Assembly (NCBI RefSeq): GCF_001442535.1
Contig: NZ_CP013141.1
Location: 5,178,855 to 5,214,998 of the forward strand
DNA: 36,144 nt
Source: Lysobacter antibioticus
Lineage (GTDB): Bacteria > Pseudomonadota > Gammaproteobacteria > Xanthomonadales > Xanthomonadaceae
Direction: 5' to 3'
This document shows positions 9,792 through 19,034 of the stretch, in pieces (the stretch's first letter is position 1; the number at the start of each line of letters is the position of its first letter). Made by a program: the position numbers and the translations under genes. The notes beneath the pieces are model-generated. The model did not search any database and was not told the origin of the DNA. It was given only the letters and a program-made list of their open reading frames with translations.

Positions 9792-10894
9792 ACCGCCGTC
9801 ACGACGCCCACGATCCGCTGTCGCCCGAGGAACGCGAGCTGGCCGAGCGCCTGCTGCGCCTGGGACCGCACGACGGCCCCTCGCCGGCCCTGGACGCCAA
9901 GATCCTCGCCGCCGCCCATGCCGCCGTGGCGCAGACGCCGCGTGCGCGCAGCAAGACGCGCTGGCCGGCCTGGATCGGCGTGGCGGCCTCGCTGACCCTG
10001 GCGATCGGCGTGGCCTGGCAGTTGCGGCCGATGGACAAGGCGCTGGAGTCGGTCGGCGAAGACCAGGCCACCGCCGCTTCAGTGAACTCGGCCGAATCCG
10101 CCGCCGCGGCCCCGGCCGCGGCTGACGCCGCCACCGACTCCGCCTACGACAGCAGTGCCGGTGCGGCCGATGCCGCCACCAGCGTCGCCGCGCCCGAGCC
10201 CCTACCCGAGGCGCGAATGGTCGCTCCACCCTCGCCTCCGGCGCGAACGGTCGCGCCGCCTCCGCCGCCGATGGAAGCCGTCAAGCGCAACGACGCGGCT
10301 GCCGATAGCCTGCGCGCGGAACAGCGGCAGCAGGAACACAAGCGAGCCGCCAAGCGTGCCGAGACCCGCGACGTCCAGGCCTTTGGGGCAGCGACGCCGA
10401 TCGACGCGCCGGCGCCACCGCCGGCGCCGGCCTCGGCTCCGGTCTATGCCCCGGCCCCGGCCGCCGCGCCCGCCAGCGATGCCGCCAAACCGCAGCTCGC
10501 ACGGGAACGCCGCTACGAACTGCAGGAGGCTGCCCCGGCAGCCGCGACCTCGGCGCCCAAGGCCGAGGGCGACATGCGCAGCAAACCGGCACCGTTAATG
10601 GGCAATGCCACGCGCTCGGTCGCACCTGCCGCCGCTCAACCGGCGCAAGCCGAAACCGCGCAACCGGCGGCCGCGAACGACTCGACCAGCCTGGACCGGG
10701 TCCAGGTCACCGGCAGCCGGATCATGCCGGATGCCGCCCAGGAAGCCCGCCTGACCCCGGCGCAATGGCTGGAGCTGATCCGCGGCTACCGCGACCGCGG
10801 CGACACCGAGCTCGCCCGCGACAGCCTGCGCCGCTTCCACCGCGCCCATCCGCAGACGCGGGTGCCGGACGACCTGCGCGCCCTGCTGAAATGA
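9788..10894 (+). CDS. Probable membrane anti-sigma factor, Ala/Pro-rich
   Basis: A 368-aa protein with a short cytoplasmic part (1-58: LSPEERELAERLLRLGP and a helix), one membrane segment (about 59-78) and a long periplasmic part. The latter is mostly Ala/Pro-rich, low-complexity sequence (85-300) with a VAPPPPPM run. It then has LDRVQVTGSRI (302-312) and a compact C-terminal helical region (about 322-368: LTPAQWLELIRGYRDRGD). The coupling to the sigma gene and the topology point to an anti-sigma factor; I see no clear zinc-binding (ZAS) motif. The LDRVQVTGSRI motif is the same as in the von Willebrand lipoprotein at 4024-5982 and is otherwise typical of TonB-dependent receptors. A plain function assignment from sequence alone is not possible. 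Confidence 0.8.
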   Translation: MNRRHDAHDPLSPEERELAERLLRLGPHDGPSPALDAKILAAAHAAVAQTPRARSKTRWPAWIGVAASLTLAIGVAWQLRPMDKALESVGEDQATAASVNSAESAAAAPAAADAATDSAYDSSAGAADAATSVAAPEPLPEARMVAPPSPPARTVAPPPPPMEAVKRNDAAADSLRAEQRQQEHKRAAKRAETRDVQAFGAATPIDAPAPPPAPASAPVYAPAPAAAPASDAAKPQLARERRYELQEAAPAAATSAPKAEGDMRSKPAPLMGNATRSVAPAAAQPAQAETAQPAAANDSTSLDRVQVTGSRIMPDAAQEARLTPAQWLELIRGYRDRGDTELARDSLRRFHRAHPQTRVPDDLRALLK

Positions 10895-10926
10895 GCCCGC
10901 GCCGCCGGCCCGGCACCGGCGCGGGC
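10895..10926 (+). terminator. GC hairpin between anti-sigma gene and yigZ
   Basis: A perfect 10-bp stem GCCCGCGCCG/CGGCGCGGGC with a 12-nt loop begins right after the stop codon of the probable anti-sigma gene and ends 8 nt before the GTG of the next gene. No T-run follows. It may end the sigma operon or limit ribosome access to the next start. Confidence 0.45.
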
Positions 10927-10934
10927 GGCCGCCG

Positions 10935-11540
10935 GTGACCGCCGCGACCCTGGCCGCACGCGCCAGCCTGTCGATCGAGGTCAAGCACAGCCGCTTTCTC
11001 GCCCTCGCCGCTCCGGTGACCACACCGGAAGAGGCCCTGGCCTTCATCGCCGAGGTCGGCGACCCGGCCGCGACCCACAACTGCTGGGCCTACCGCATCG
11101 GCGCCCAATACCGCTTCAACGACGACGGCGAACCGGCCGGCACCGCCGGGCGGCCGATCCTGGCCGCGATCGACGGCCAGGGTTACGACCAGGTCGTGGT
11201 CGTGGTGACCCGCTGGTACGGCGGCATCAAGCTCGGCGCCGGCGGCCTGGTCCGCGCCTACGGCGGTTGCGCGGCGGAGTGCCTGCGCTGCGCCGAGCGA
11301 CGCGAACTGGTGCGCTACAGCGAGCTGGAGCTCGCGTTTCCGTTCGAAGACACCGGCGCGGTGCATGCCGCGCTGAGCGCCCATGGCGCCGAGAAAGACC
11401 AGGAACGCTACAGCGCCGAGGGCGTGCGCATGCTCGTCCGCCTGCCCGAATCGCAGGTCGACGCCTTGAAAGCGCAGCTTCGCGACGCCACACGTAATCG
11501 CGTGCGCCTCGAACAACCCGGCCGCGCCCCTTCCCCATGA
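10935..11540 (+). CDS. YigZ/IMPACT family protein
   Basis: A 201-aa member of the UPF0029 (IMPACT/YigZ) family. The family core is clear: HSRFLA near residue 18, HNCWAYRIG (48-56), FNDDGEPAGTAGRPIL (61-76) and RWYGGIKLGAGGLVRAYGG (93-111). A second small domain follows, with an alpha-beta fold typical of the YigZ C-terminus. The eukaryotic relative affects Gcn2 signalling, while the bacterial role is not settled. The GTG start at 10935 is the one that fits the family length; its ribosome-binding site is poor and a stable hairpin sits just upstream. The ABC exporter gene begins 10 bp after the stop codon, so the two are probably co-transcribed. Confidence 0.9.
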   Translation: MTAATLAARASLSIEVKHSRFLALAAPVTTPEEALAFIAEVGDPAATHNCWAYRIGAQYRFNDDGEPAGTAGRPILAAIDGQGYDQVVVVVTRWYGGIKLGAGGLVRAYGGCAAECLRCAERRELVRYSELELAFPFEDTGAVHAALSAHGAEKDQERYSAEGVRMLVRLPESQVDALKAQLRDATRNRVRLEQPGRAPSP

Positions 11541-11550
11541 ACGCCTCCCG

Positions 11551-13353
11551 ATGACAGATTCCAGCGCCGGCCGCCCGGTCGACTCACGCCGCGACGACCG
11601 CAAGGCCCCGATCGGCAGTCTGCGGACCTTGTGGCCGTTCGTGCGCAAGCACAGCCGCCTGTTCGTGGCCTGGCTGTTCGCCCTCGGCGCGTCCAGCGCC
11701 GCCACCCTGAGTCTGCCGGTCGCGTTCAAGACCATGATCGACCAGGGCTTCGCTCAGAGCTCCGCCGGCGGCGGCAGCAGCGCGATCGACCGCGCCTTCC
11801 TGTTGCTGTTCCTGGTCGCCATCGCCCTGGCCTTCGCCACCGCGATCCGCTTCTATTTCGTCTCGGTGCTGGGCGAGCGCGTGGTCGCCGACTTGCGCGA
11901 GAAGCTCTACAGCCATCTGATCGCGCTCGATGCCGGTTTCCACGACCGCAACCGCAGCGGCGAGCTGGTCTCGCGCCTCACCGCCGACGCCGAACTGTTG
12001 CGCAGCGTGGTCGGTTCGAGCATGTCGGTCGCTTTGCGCAGCACGGTCACGGTGATCGGCAGCCTCGGCATGCTGTTCTGGACCAGCCCGCGCCTGGCCG
12101 TGTTCGCCCTGATCGGGATTCCGCTGGCGGTGCTGCCGATCGTCATCGGCGGACGCAAGCTGCAGAAGATCTCGCGCGCCAGCCAGGACCGCGTCGCCGA
12201 CGCTAACACCCTGGCCAGCGAAACCCTCGGCGCCGTGCGCACGGTCCAGGCGCATGCGCGCGAGCCCTACGAGCAAGGCCGTTTCAGCCAGTCGCTGCAG
12301 ATCGCGGTGAAGGCCGCGCGCCAGCGCATCAGCGCCCAGGCCTGGGTCACCGCGATCGCCATCACCCTGGTGTTCGGCGCGATCACCCTGGTGCTGTGGT
12401 CGGGCGCGCACGACGTCGTCGCCGGGCGCATGAGCGCCGGCACGCTCGGCCAGTTCGTGCTCTACGCCCTGATCGGCGGCGGTTCGATCGGCGCCCTCGC
12501 CGAAGTCTGGAACGACCTGCAGCGCGCCGCCGGCGGCATGGGCCGGATCAGCGAACTGCTCAACGAATCCAGCGCGGTGCGCGCGCCTACGCACCCGAAA
12601 GTGCTGGCGAAGCCGCTGCACGGCGAACTGGTCTTCGAGCACGTCGGCTTCCACTACCCGCTGCGCCCCGACCTGCCCGCGCTGGAGGATTTCAGCCTGC
12701 GCGTGCGTCCGGGCGAGACCGTGGCCCTGGTCGGCCCCTCCGGCGCCGGCAAGAGCACCGTGTTCTCGATCCTGCTGCGCTTCCACGACCCGCAGCAGGG
12801 TGCGGTCAAGGTCGACGGCGTCGACGTGCGCGAGCTCGACCCGGCCGCCTTGCGCGAAGCCGTCGCCCTGGTGCCGCAGCAGCCGACCATCTTCGCCACC
12901 ACCGCGCGCGACAACATCCGCTACGGCCGCCTCGAAGCCAGCGACGACGATGTCGCCCAGGCCGTGCGCGCCGCTCATGCCGCCGATTTCATCGGGGCCC
13001 TGCCCGACGGGCTGGGCACCGAGTTGGGCGAACGCGGCGCGCGCCTGTCGGGCGGCCAACAGCAACGCATCGCCATCGCCCGCGCCCTGCTCAAGGACGC
13101 GCCGATCCTGCTGCTCGACGAAGCCACCAGCGCACTCGATGCGCAGAGCGAACGCGCCGTGCAGCAAGCCTTGGAAACGCTGATGGAAGGCCGCACCACC
13201 CTGGCCATCGCCCATCGCCTGGCGACCGTGCTAAAGGCCGACCGCATCGTGGTCATGGACCGCGGCCGTATCGTCGCCGAAGGCACGCATGCGCAATTGC
13301 TCGCGCAGGGCGGTTTATACGCCGAGCTGGCGAAACTGCAGTTTCTCGATTGA
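11551..13353 (+). CDS. ABC exporter, fused permease and ATPase (MsbA-related)
   Basis: A 600-aa half-transporter of the ABCB exporter type, expected to work as a homodimer in the inner membrane. About 30 cytoplasmic residues precede a six-helix membrane domain (about 35-320). The ATPase domain has Walker A GPSGAGKST (395-403), signature LSGGQ (499-503), Walker B ILLLDEA with Asp523/Glu524, and the switch histidine in IAHRLATV. All catalytic residues are present. The sequence resembles the MsbA-related exporters often found in alpha- and gammaproteobacteria; the cargo (lipid or other hydrophobic molecule) cannot be told. It is the last gene of this plus-strand run and ends at a large hairpin shared with the protease gene. 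Confidence 0.92.
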   Translation: MTDSSAGRPVDSRRDDRKAPIGSLRTLWPFVRKHSRLFVAWLFALGASSAATLSLPVAFKTMIDQGFAQSSAGGGSSAIDRAFLLLFLVAIALAFATAIRFYFVSVLGERVVADLREKLYSHLIALDAGFHDRNRSGELVSRLTADAELLRSVVGSSMSVALRSTVTVIGSLGMLFWTSPRLAVFALIGIPLAVLPIVIGGRKLQKISRASQDRVADANTLASETLGAVRTVQAHAREPYEQGRFSQSLQIAVKAARQRISAQAWVTAIAITLVFGAITLVLWSGAHDVVAGRMSAGTLGQFVLYALIGGGSIGALAEVWNDLQRAAGGMGRISELLNESSAVRAPTHPKVLAKPLHGELVFEHVGFHYPLRPDLPALEDFSLRVRPGETVALVGPSGAGKSTVFSILLRFHDPQQGAVKVDGVDVRELDPAALREAVALVPQQPTIFATTARDNIRYGRLEASDDDVAQAVRAAHAADFIGALPDGLGTELGERGARLSGGQQQRIAIARALLKDAPILLLDEATSALDAQSERAVQQALETLMEGRTTLAIAHRLATVLKADRIVVMDRGRIVAEGTHAQLLAQGGLYAELAKLQFLD

Positions 13354-13378
13354 ACCGGTCGAGCGAGACGTGAGTGCA

Positions 13379-13435
13379 GAGAAGTGAGGAGTGAGCGAAG
13401 GCGGATTCCGCCAACGCTCGCTCTCCTCACTTCTC
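13379..13435. terminator. Large nested hairpin between convergent genes
   Basis: A perfect 13-bp outer stem (13379-13391 with 13423-13435) encloses two further short stems (GAGCG/CGCTC at 13393 and 13415; GGCGG/CCGCC at 13400 and 13408). It is followed by two copies of AGTTCCTAT. Lying between the stops of the exporter and the protease genes, it probably ends transcription from both sides. Confidence 0.65.
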
Positions 13436-13465
13436 GTTCCTAGTTCCTATTTACCAGTTCCTATC

Positions 13466-15252
<1,787 letters not shown>

Positions 15253-15429
15253 TCAACCGGCGCGCTTGGCCTCGCCGATCAACCAAAGCGTAAACAGGCA
15301 CAGGGCGACCAGCATCGCCCCGCGTCCGAGCCAGAACAGCGCAAACGAAAAATCCGAACCGTGCGCCGGCGGCGGTACCGCGGCCAGCGCCAGCAGCGCC
15401 AGCGCCTGGGATTTACGTGAACCACGCAT
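15253..15429 (-). CDS. Small 58-aa membrane protein of unknown function
   Basis: A short gene with GGGAGG 7 nt before its ATG at 15429. Residues 1-20 form a positively charged, hydrophobic leader (RGSRKSQALALLALAAVPPP), possibly a signal peptide ending near AHG. A second hydrophobic segment covers about 32-50 (LGRGAMLVALCLFTLWLIG), followed by a short basic tail (EAKRAG). I recognise no family. It lies 123 bp downstream of the L,D-transpeptidase gene on the same strand and may share its transcript. The good ribosome-binding site and membrane pattern favour a real gene. Confidence 0.6.
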   Translation of the reverse strand: MRGSRKSQALALLALAAVPPPAHGSDFSFALFWLGRGAMLVALCLFTLWLIGEAKRAG

Positions 15430-15552
15430 GGTTGCACCTCCCGCTGCGGCCTGGAATGGCCGACCGGGCGACCATACACCCATCCGAGGAAAACCGGCGT
15501 CATCGCCGGCTCGCTGCGACGGACGTCGCATTCAGGGAGGTCGTCGCGCGGG

Positions 15553-16047
15553 CTAAGGATCGATCCGGATCGGAGTGCCGTTCGGCACCAGACTCCAGAC
15601 TTCCTCGATCTGCTCATTGCTCAGTGCGATGCAGCCATCGGTCCAGTCGCGTCGGTACCCGGGCGGCGTCCCGCCATGAATCATGATGTCTCCGCCCGGA
15701 TCGACGCCGCGCGCACGCGCCTGCTTGCGATCGGCCTCGTTCGGATACGACACGCGCAGGGACAAATGAAAACGGCTGTTGGGATTGCGCCCGCTGATGC
15801 GGTAAGCGCCTTCGGGCGTGCGCTCGTCGCCTTGCTGGCGCTTGTGTCCGCTCGGCGCATCGCCGAGCAGAATCGAATAGGTGCGGATGAGCTTGCCGTC
15901 GCGCAGCAGCCGCATGCGCCGCTCCGACTTGTCGACGACGATGCTGTCGGCGCGTTGCGCCGCCGGCGCCATCGCCGGCGGCGTGCGCGCCCAGGCCGGC
16001 GCACAGACCAGAGCAACCGCGAACAAATACAGGCCCATCGTCCTCAT
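15553..16047 (-). CDS. L,D-transpeptidase (YkuD domain), periplasmic
   Basis: A 164-aa exported enzyme. A signal peptide ends near AWA-RT (20/21). The YkuD domain follows directly (SIVVDKSERRMRLLRDGKLI from 35) and carries the catalytic motif: His124 in IMIHGG and Cys139 in DWTDGCIALSN. Such enzymes form 3-3 crosslinks in peptidoglycan or attach proteins to it, and some relatives do the reverse reaction. No peptidoglycan-binding domain is present. The ATG at 16047 overlaps the stop of the upstream acyl-CoA dehydrogenase gene (ATGA), so translation is coupled although the two functions have no obvious link. Much longer frames upstream are out-of-frame readings of that dehydrogenase. Confidence 0.9.
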   Translation of the reverse strand: MRTMGLYLFAVALVCAPAWARTPPAMAPAAQRADSIVVDKSERRMRLLRDGKLIRTYSILLGDAPSGHKRQQGDERTPEGAYRISGRNPNSRFHLSLRVSYPNEADRKQARARGVDPGGDIMIHGGTPPGYRRDWTDGCIALSNEQIEEVWSLVPNGTPIRIDP

Positions 16048-17681
16048 GCCGGCAGCACCCGCTGCAGGACGAGGTCGAAATCCAAGCCCTCCGGCAAGGT
16101 GCCGAAAGCCAGGCCATGCTGCCCGCCGAGCCGGCTCGCGCAGAATGCCGGCGCCAGCGGGCTGCCGGCACGCAACAGCGTCGCCGCCTGCAGCGCTAGA
16201 GCGAGGCGCTCGGTCCATGCCCGCGCCTGCGCTTCGACCACTGGCGTTTGCCCGCTCAGGACCGCGCGTAATGGGTCGAGCCAAGCGTCGAACGCGGCGT
16301 TGCGGCCCGCGGCCGATTCGAGCTCGGTCAGCAAGGCCGCAGCGGTCTGCGGCTCGCGTGCGAGCGCACGCAGCACGTCGAGGCATTGGATGTTGCCGCT
16401 GCCCTCCCAGATCGAATTCAACGGTGCCTGCCGATACAGCCGCGGCAGGATCGATTCCTCGACATAACCCGCGCCGCCCAGGCACTCCTGCGCTTCATTG
16501 ACGAAGGCCGGCGCGCGTTTGCAGACCCAGTACTTGCCGATCGCGGTGGCGATACGCGCGAACGCCGCTTCGCCGGCATCGCCGCCGGCACGGTCGACCG
16601 CGCCGGCGACCCGGATCGCGAACTGGATCGCGGCCTCGGCTTCGAGCGCGAGATCGGCCAGGACGTTGCGCATCAGCGCGTGATCGAGCAGCGGCTTGCC
16701 GAAGCTGCGCCGATGGCGGGCGTGGTGCATGGCCTGCGCCAGGGCCATGCGCATTTCGCCGGCCGAGCCGAGCATGCAGTCCAGGCGGGTCAGCATCACC
16801 ATCTCGATGATCGTCGCCACACCGCGGCCTTCATCGCCGATGCGTTGCGCCCAGGCGCCCTGGAATTCGACTTCCGACGATGCGTTCGACCAGTCGCCGA
16901 GCTTGTCCTTGAGCCGCATCAAGCGCAGCGCGTTCTTGCCGCCGTGCGGATGCCAGCGCGGCATCAGGAAACAACTCAGCCCACCGGGCGCCTGTGCCAG
17001 TACGAGGAAGCCATCCGACATCGGCGCCGAGAAAAACCATTTGTGACCGACCAGTTCGTACTCGTCGCCGGACAAGGGCGTGGCAACGGTCTGGTTGGCG
17101 CGCACGTCGGAGCCGCCCTGCTTCTCGGTCATGCCCATGCCGAGGGTGAGGCCGGCCTTGTCGCCGAAGCCGACATCGCGCCCGTCGTAACTCGGCGTAG
17201 CGGCCTTGCGCGCCCACTCGTCCAGCGCCGGCGCGTGACGCAGCACCGGCGCGGCGGCGTGGGTCATGGTCAAGGGGCAACTGGTGCCTGGCTCGACCTG
17301 GTGATGCAGATAACTCAGCGCCGCGCGCGCGACAGGCGAGCCCGGACGAGGATCGTGCCAGGACAGGCCGGCCACGCCGTTTTCGATCGCGGCGCGCAGG
17401 ATCGCGTGGTAGTTCGGATGGAACTCGACCAGGTCGATGCGATGGCCTTGGGCGTCGTGGCTGCGCAGGCGCGGCTTGTCGCGATGCGCATCGAAGCTGA
17501 GGCGGTAGATCTCGTCGCCGGCGAGCGCGCCATAGCGTGCCAGCGCCTCGGCATGGCCGTCGCCGCCTTCGCGGCTTACCGCTTCGCGCAGCGCGATGTC
17601 GTCGCGCCACAGATCGCGCGGGGCGAACGGCGGCGGTTGATTCTCGACCCGATGGGTCGCGAACGGGGGCAGCGTATCCAT
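16044..17681 (-). CDS. AidB-like acyl-CoA dehydrogenase family protein
   Basis: A 545-aa flavoprotein of the acyl-CoA dehydrogenase superfamily. Its N-terminal extension, MTEKQGGSDVRANQT (184-198), the C-terminal NEAQECLGGAGYVEES and WEGSGNIQ (about 425-432) are typical of the AidB branch. E. coli AidB is an adaptive-response protein that binds DNA and FAD and has weak isovaleryl-CoA dehydrogenase activity; its real role is unsettled. The start at 17681 is preceded by ACGGAGAG at 8 nt. The L,D-transpeptidase gene is coupled downstream. Upstream lies the repeat-rich region 17682-18644, so its promoter should be within about 130 bp of the start, before the tandem repeat at 17816. Confidence 0.9.
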   Translation of the reverse strand: MDTLPPFATHRVENQPPPFAPRDLWRDDIALREAVSREGGDGHAEALARYGALAGDEIYRLSFDAHRDKPRLRSHDAQGHRIDLVEFHPNYHAILRAAIENGVAGLSWHDPRPGSPVARAALSYLHHQVEPGTSCPLTMTHAAAPVLRHAPALDEWARKAATPSYDGRDVGFGDKAGLTLGMGMTEKQGGSDVRANQTVATPLSGDEYELVGHKWFFSAPMSDGFLVLAQAPGGLSCFLMPRWHPHGGKNALRLMRLKDKLGDWSNASSEVEFQGAWAQRIGDEGRGVATIIEMVMLTRLDCMLGSAGEMRMALAQAMHHARHRRSFGKPLLDHALMRNVLADLALEAEAAIQFAIRVAGAVDRAGGDAGEAAFARIATAIGKYWVCKRAPAFVNEAQECLGGAGYVEESILPRLYRQAPLNSIWEGSGNIQCLDVLRALAREPQTAAALLTELESAAGRNAAFDAWLDPLRAVLSGQTPVVEAQARAWTERLALALQAATLLRAGSPLAPAFCASRLGGQHGLAFGTLPEGLDFDLVLQRVLPA

Positions 17682-17815
17682 GGCAGCGACTCTCCGTTGG
17701 GTTTATCTGGATTCTAGTGGGGTCTAGGCGGTGTGGCTCGCTGGTCCGGGAAACAGGGCGACCGCGAGACTCTAAGCCGGCGCGGCCCCTTACCTCGTAC
17801 CGTAGCCCCAGCCTT

Positions 17816-17839
17816 GGCTGTGGCTGTGGCTGTTGCTGT
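17816..17839 (-). repeat. Tandem hexamer tail (GGCTGT)n
   Basis: Three GGCTGT units and one TGCTGT unit. In the orientation of the neighbouring type A element this is an ACAGCC tail, matching the placement of the GACAAGC tail at 300-320 and the hexamers at 18509-18538. Confidence 0.7.
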
Positions 17840-17870
17840 GCGTCGCCTGGATCTAGCGAAGGCAATAGAA

Positions 17871-18060
17871 GGCCCGGAGGGCGGCCCGCATGGATGCGGG
17901 CCGTTTTTCATCGGGACAGGGATGTCCCGTATGAAAAATCCCCGCGGATGCATCGCTTGTGCGGGCCCTTGACTCAAAGAAAAGCATTTTTCTTTGGTTA
18001 CCTTTCTTTTGTTGCTTATGACAAAAGAAAGTAACCCGCCGCTTTAGTGGCGGAAGTTTT
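17871..18060 (-). repeat. Hairpin element, type A, copy 2 (inverted)
   Basis: Near-complete type A copy, reverse complement of 91-297. Perfect blocks of 42, 42 and 37 bp match 209-250, 136-177 and 95-131. The hairpin at 17882-17903 (CGGCCCGCA/TGCGGGCCG, loop TGGA) differs from its partner at 248-269 by paired changes that keep the stem. The hairpin at 17904-17938 is unchanged. Confidence 0.85.
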
Positions 18061-18121
18061 TAGCGTTTGATCTTGATCTTGATCTCGCTTCAGCGATGCG
18101 CCGCAAGACCGAATCAGCGCG

Positions 18122-18145
18122 GTCGCGGCTCGCGCCGCTCCTACC
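18122..18145 (+). repeat. REP-like palindromic 24-mer
   Basis: Third copy of the unit at 361-384, loop TCGC, followed by TCCTACC. It lies between the type A and type B hairpin elements. Confidence 0.75.
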
Positions 18146-18189
18146 CTGACGCACTGCCGCCGCCCTCGGCGCGAGATCGATGCAATGCG

Positions 18190-18213
18190 GTCGCGGCTCG
18201 CGCCGCTCCTACA
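18190..18213 (+). repeat. REP-like palindromic 24-mer
   Basis: Fourth copy, identical to 18122-18145 over the first 23 bases and ending in A. It stands 68 bp after the third copy in the same orientation. The whole stretch 17682-18644 consists of tandem tails, hairpin elements, REP units and the terminator of the cold-shock gene; I see no gene in it. Confidence 0.75.
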
Positions 18214-18240
18214 GGGGAAGGGTTCGCTACGCGCCCTTCT

Positions 18241-18480
18241 TCAAGCAAGAGCAGAGCTTCCGTCCGCTGACGCGGCCGGGTTACTTTCTTTTGCTAAGCT
18301 CAAAAGTCCGTCTGGATTCCCTTCGGTCAAAGCTAACCAAAGAAAAGGGCTCTCCTTGCAAGGGCACAGGCCACGAGTGCGATGCACGCGCCGGGATTTT
18401 TCGATAGGACATCCGTGTCCTATCGAAAAACGCCGCACGTCCTGTGCGGCGCCCTCCGGGTCTGCACTTGACCGGTAAAG
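18241..18480 (+). repeat. Hairpin element, type B
   Basis: Diverged copy of the same element. Its head (18241-18299) is repeated exactly and inverted at 2-60. It has a perfect 15-bp hairpin at 18397-18430 (TTTTTCGATAGGACA with TGTCCTATCGAAAAA, loop TCCG). A second one follows at 18431-18451 (CGCCGCAC/GTGCGGCG), then the same CCCTCCGGGTCTGC tail as type A. The middle is longer and less regular than in type A. Confidence 0.8.
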
Positions 18481-18508
18481 CGGCAAAGCAGATCAAAATC
18501 TCGGCAAG

Positions 18509-18538
18509 GACTACGGCTACGGCAACGACAACGCCTAC
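18509..18538 (+). repeat. Degenerate tandem hexamer tail
   Basis: Five hexamers in a row: GACTAC, GGCTAC, GGCAAC, GACAAC, GCCTAC. They follow the type B hairpin element, as tandem units follow both type A copies. Confidence 0.6.
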
Positions 18539-18560
18539 CGCTGCAGCCACCACTGCGCAC

Positions 18561-18592
18561 AAAGAAAAAAGGCCCCGCCGGAGCGAGGCCTT
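18561..18592 (-). terminator. Intrinsic terminator of the cold-shock gene
   Basis: On the minus strand a stem of about 10 bp (AAGGCCTCGC with GGCGGGGCCTT, one wobble pair) is followed by TTTTTTCTTT. It lies about 50 bp beyond the stop codon of the cold-shock gene and is the clearest intrinsic terminator in the window. Confidence 0.85.
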
Positions 18593-18644
18593 GGAAACTG
18601 TCCGATGCGATCGGGCCAGCCATTGCCCTCGAGGGGCAACGCAA

Positions 18645-18851
18645 TCAAACCACCGGAGCCACTTCGGACGCTTGTGCGCCCTTCGGACCCTGGGTCAGCT
18701 GGTAGCTGACGCGCTGACCTTCCTGCAGACTGCGAAAGCCTTTTGCGTTGATCGCGGAGAAGTGCACGAATACATCCGCGCTGCCATCTTCGGGAGAAAT
18801 GAAACCGAAGCCCTTGGCGTCGTTGAACCACTTCACGGTGCCGTACTGCAT
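18645..18851 (-). CDS. CspA-family cold-shock protein
   Basis: A 68-aa single cold-shock domain with both nucleic-acid-binding motifs, KGFGFI (RNP1, residues 13-18) and VFVHF (RNP2, 27-31). It binds single-stranded RNA and DNA and melts RNA structure. I chose the ATG at 18851 (MQYGTVKWF), the usual family start; GAGGT lies 11 nt upstream and AAGGA almost touches the ATG. A longer frame to 18929 would add a non-conserved stretch. A plausible promoter at 18921-18949 gives a leader of about 60 nt, and a clear terminator follows, so the gene is probably a single transcription unit. Whether it is cold-induced cannot be told. Confidence 0.95.
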   Translation of the reverse strand: MQYGTVKWFNDAKGFGFISPEDGSADVFVHFSAINAKGFRSLQEGQRVSYQLTQGPKGAQASEVAPVV

Positions 18852-18920
18852 ATCCTTATTGACCTCATGCTGGATGCGTTGACGTGCGTCGTCGCTATGT
18901 GTGCCACGAGACGCATTGCG

Positions 18921-18949
18921 AGTATGCAAACTGTGCCGGTAGATGACAA
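18921..18949 (-). promoter_or_regulatory. Sigma-70-type promoter of the cold-shock gene
   Basis: On the minus strand TTGTCA (18944-18949) and CATACT (18921-18926) are separated by 17 bp. They match the sigma-70 consensus in five and four of six positions. The distance to the ATG fits a leader of about 60 nt. Confidence 0.5.
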
Positions 18950-19034
18950 CGGCTCAGCGTGACCACATCCATCACGTAGTCCGCAGGGAAAACCGGCCAC
19001 GCGCATTTGCGGGATTCGGTTTATGCGACCCCGA

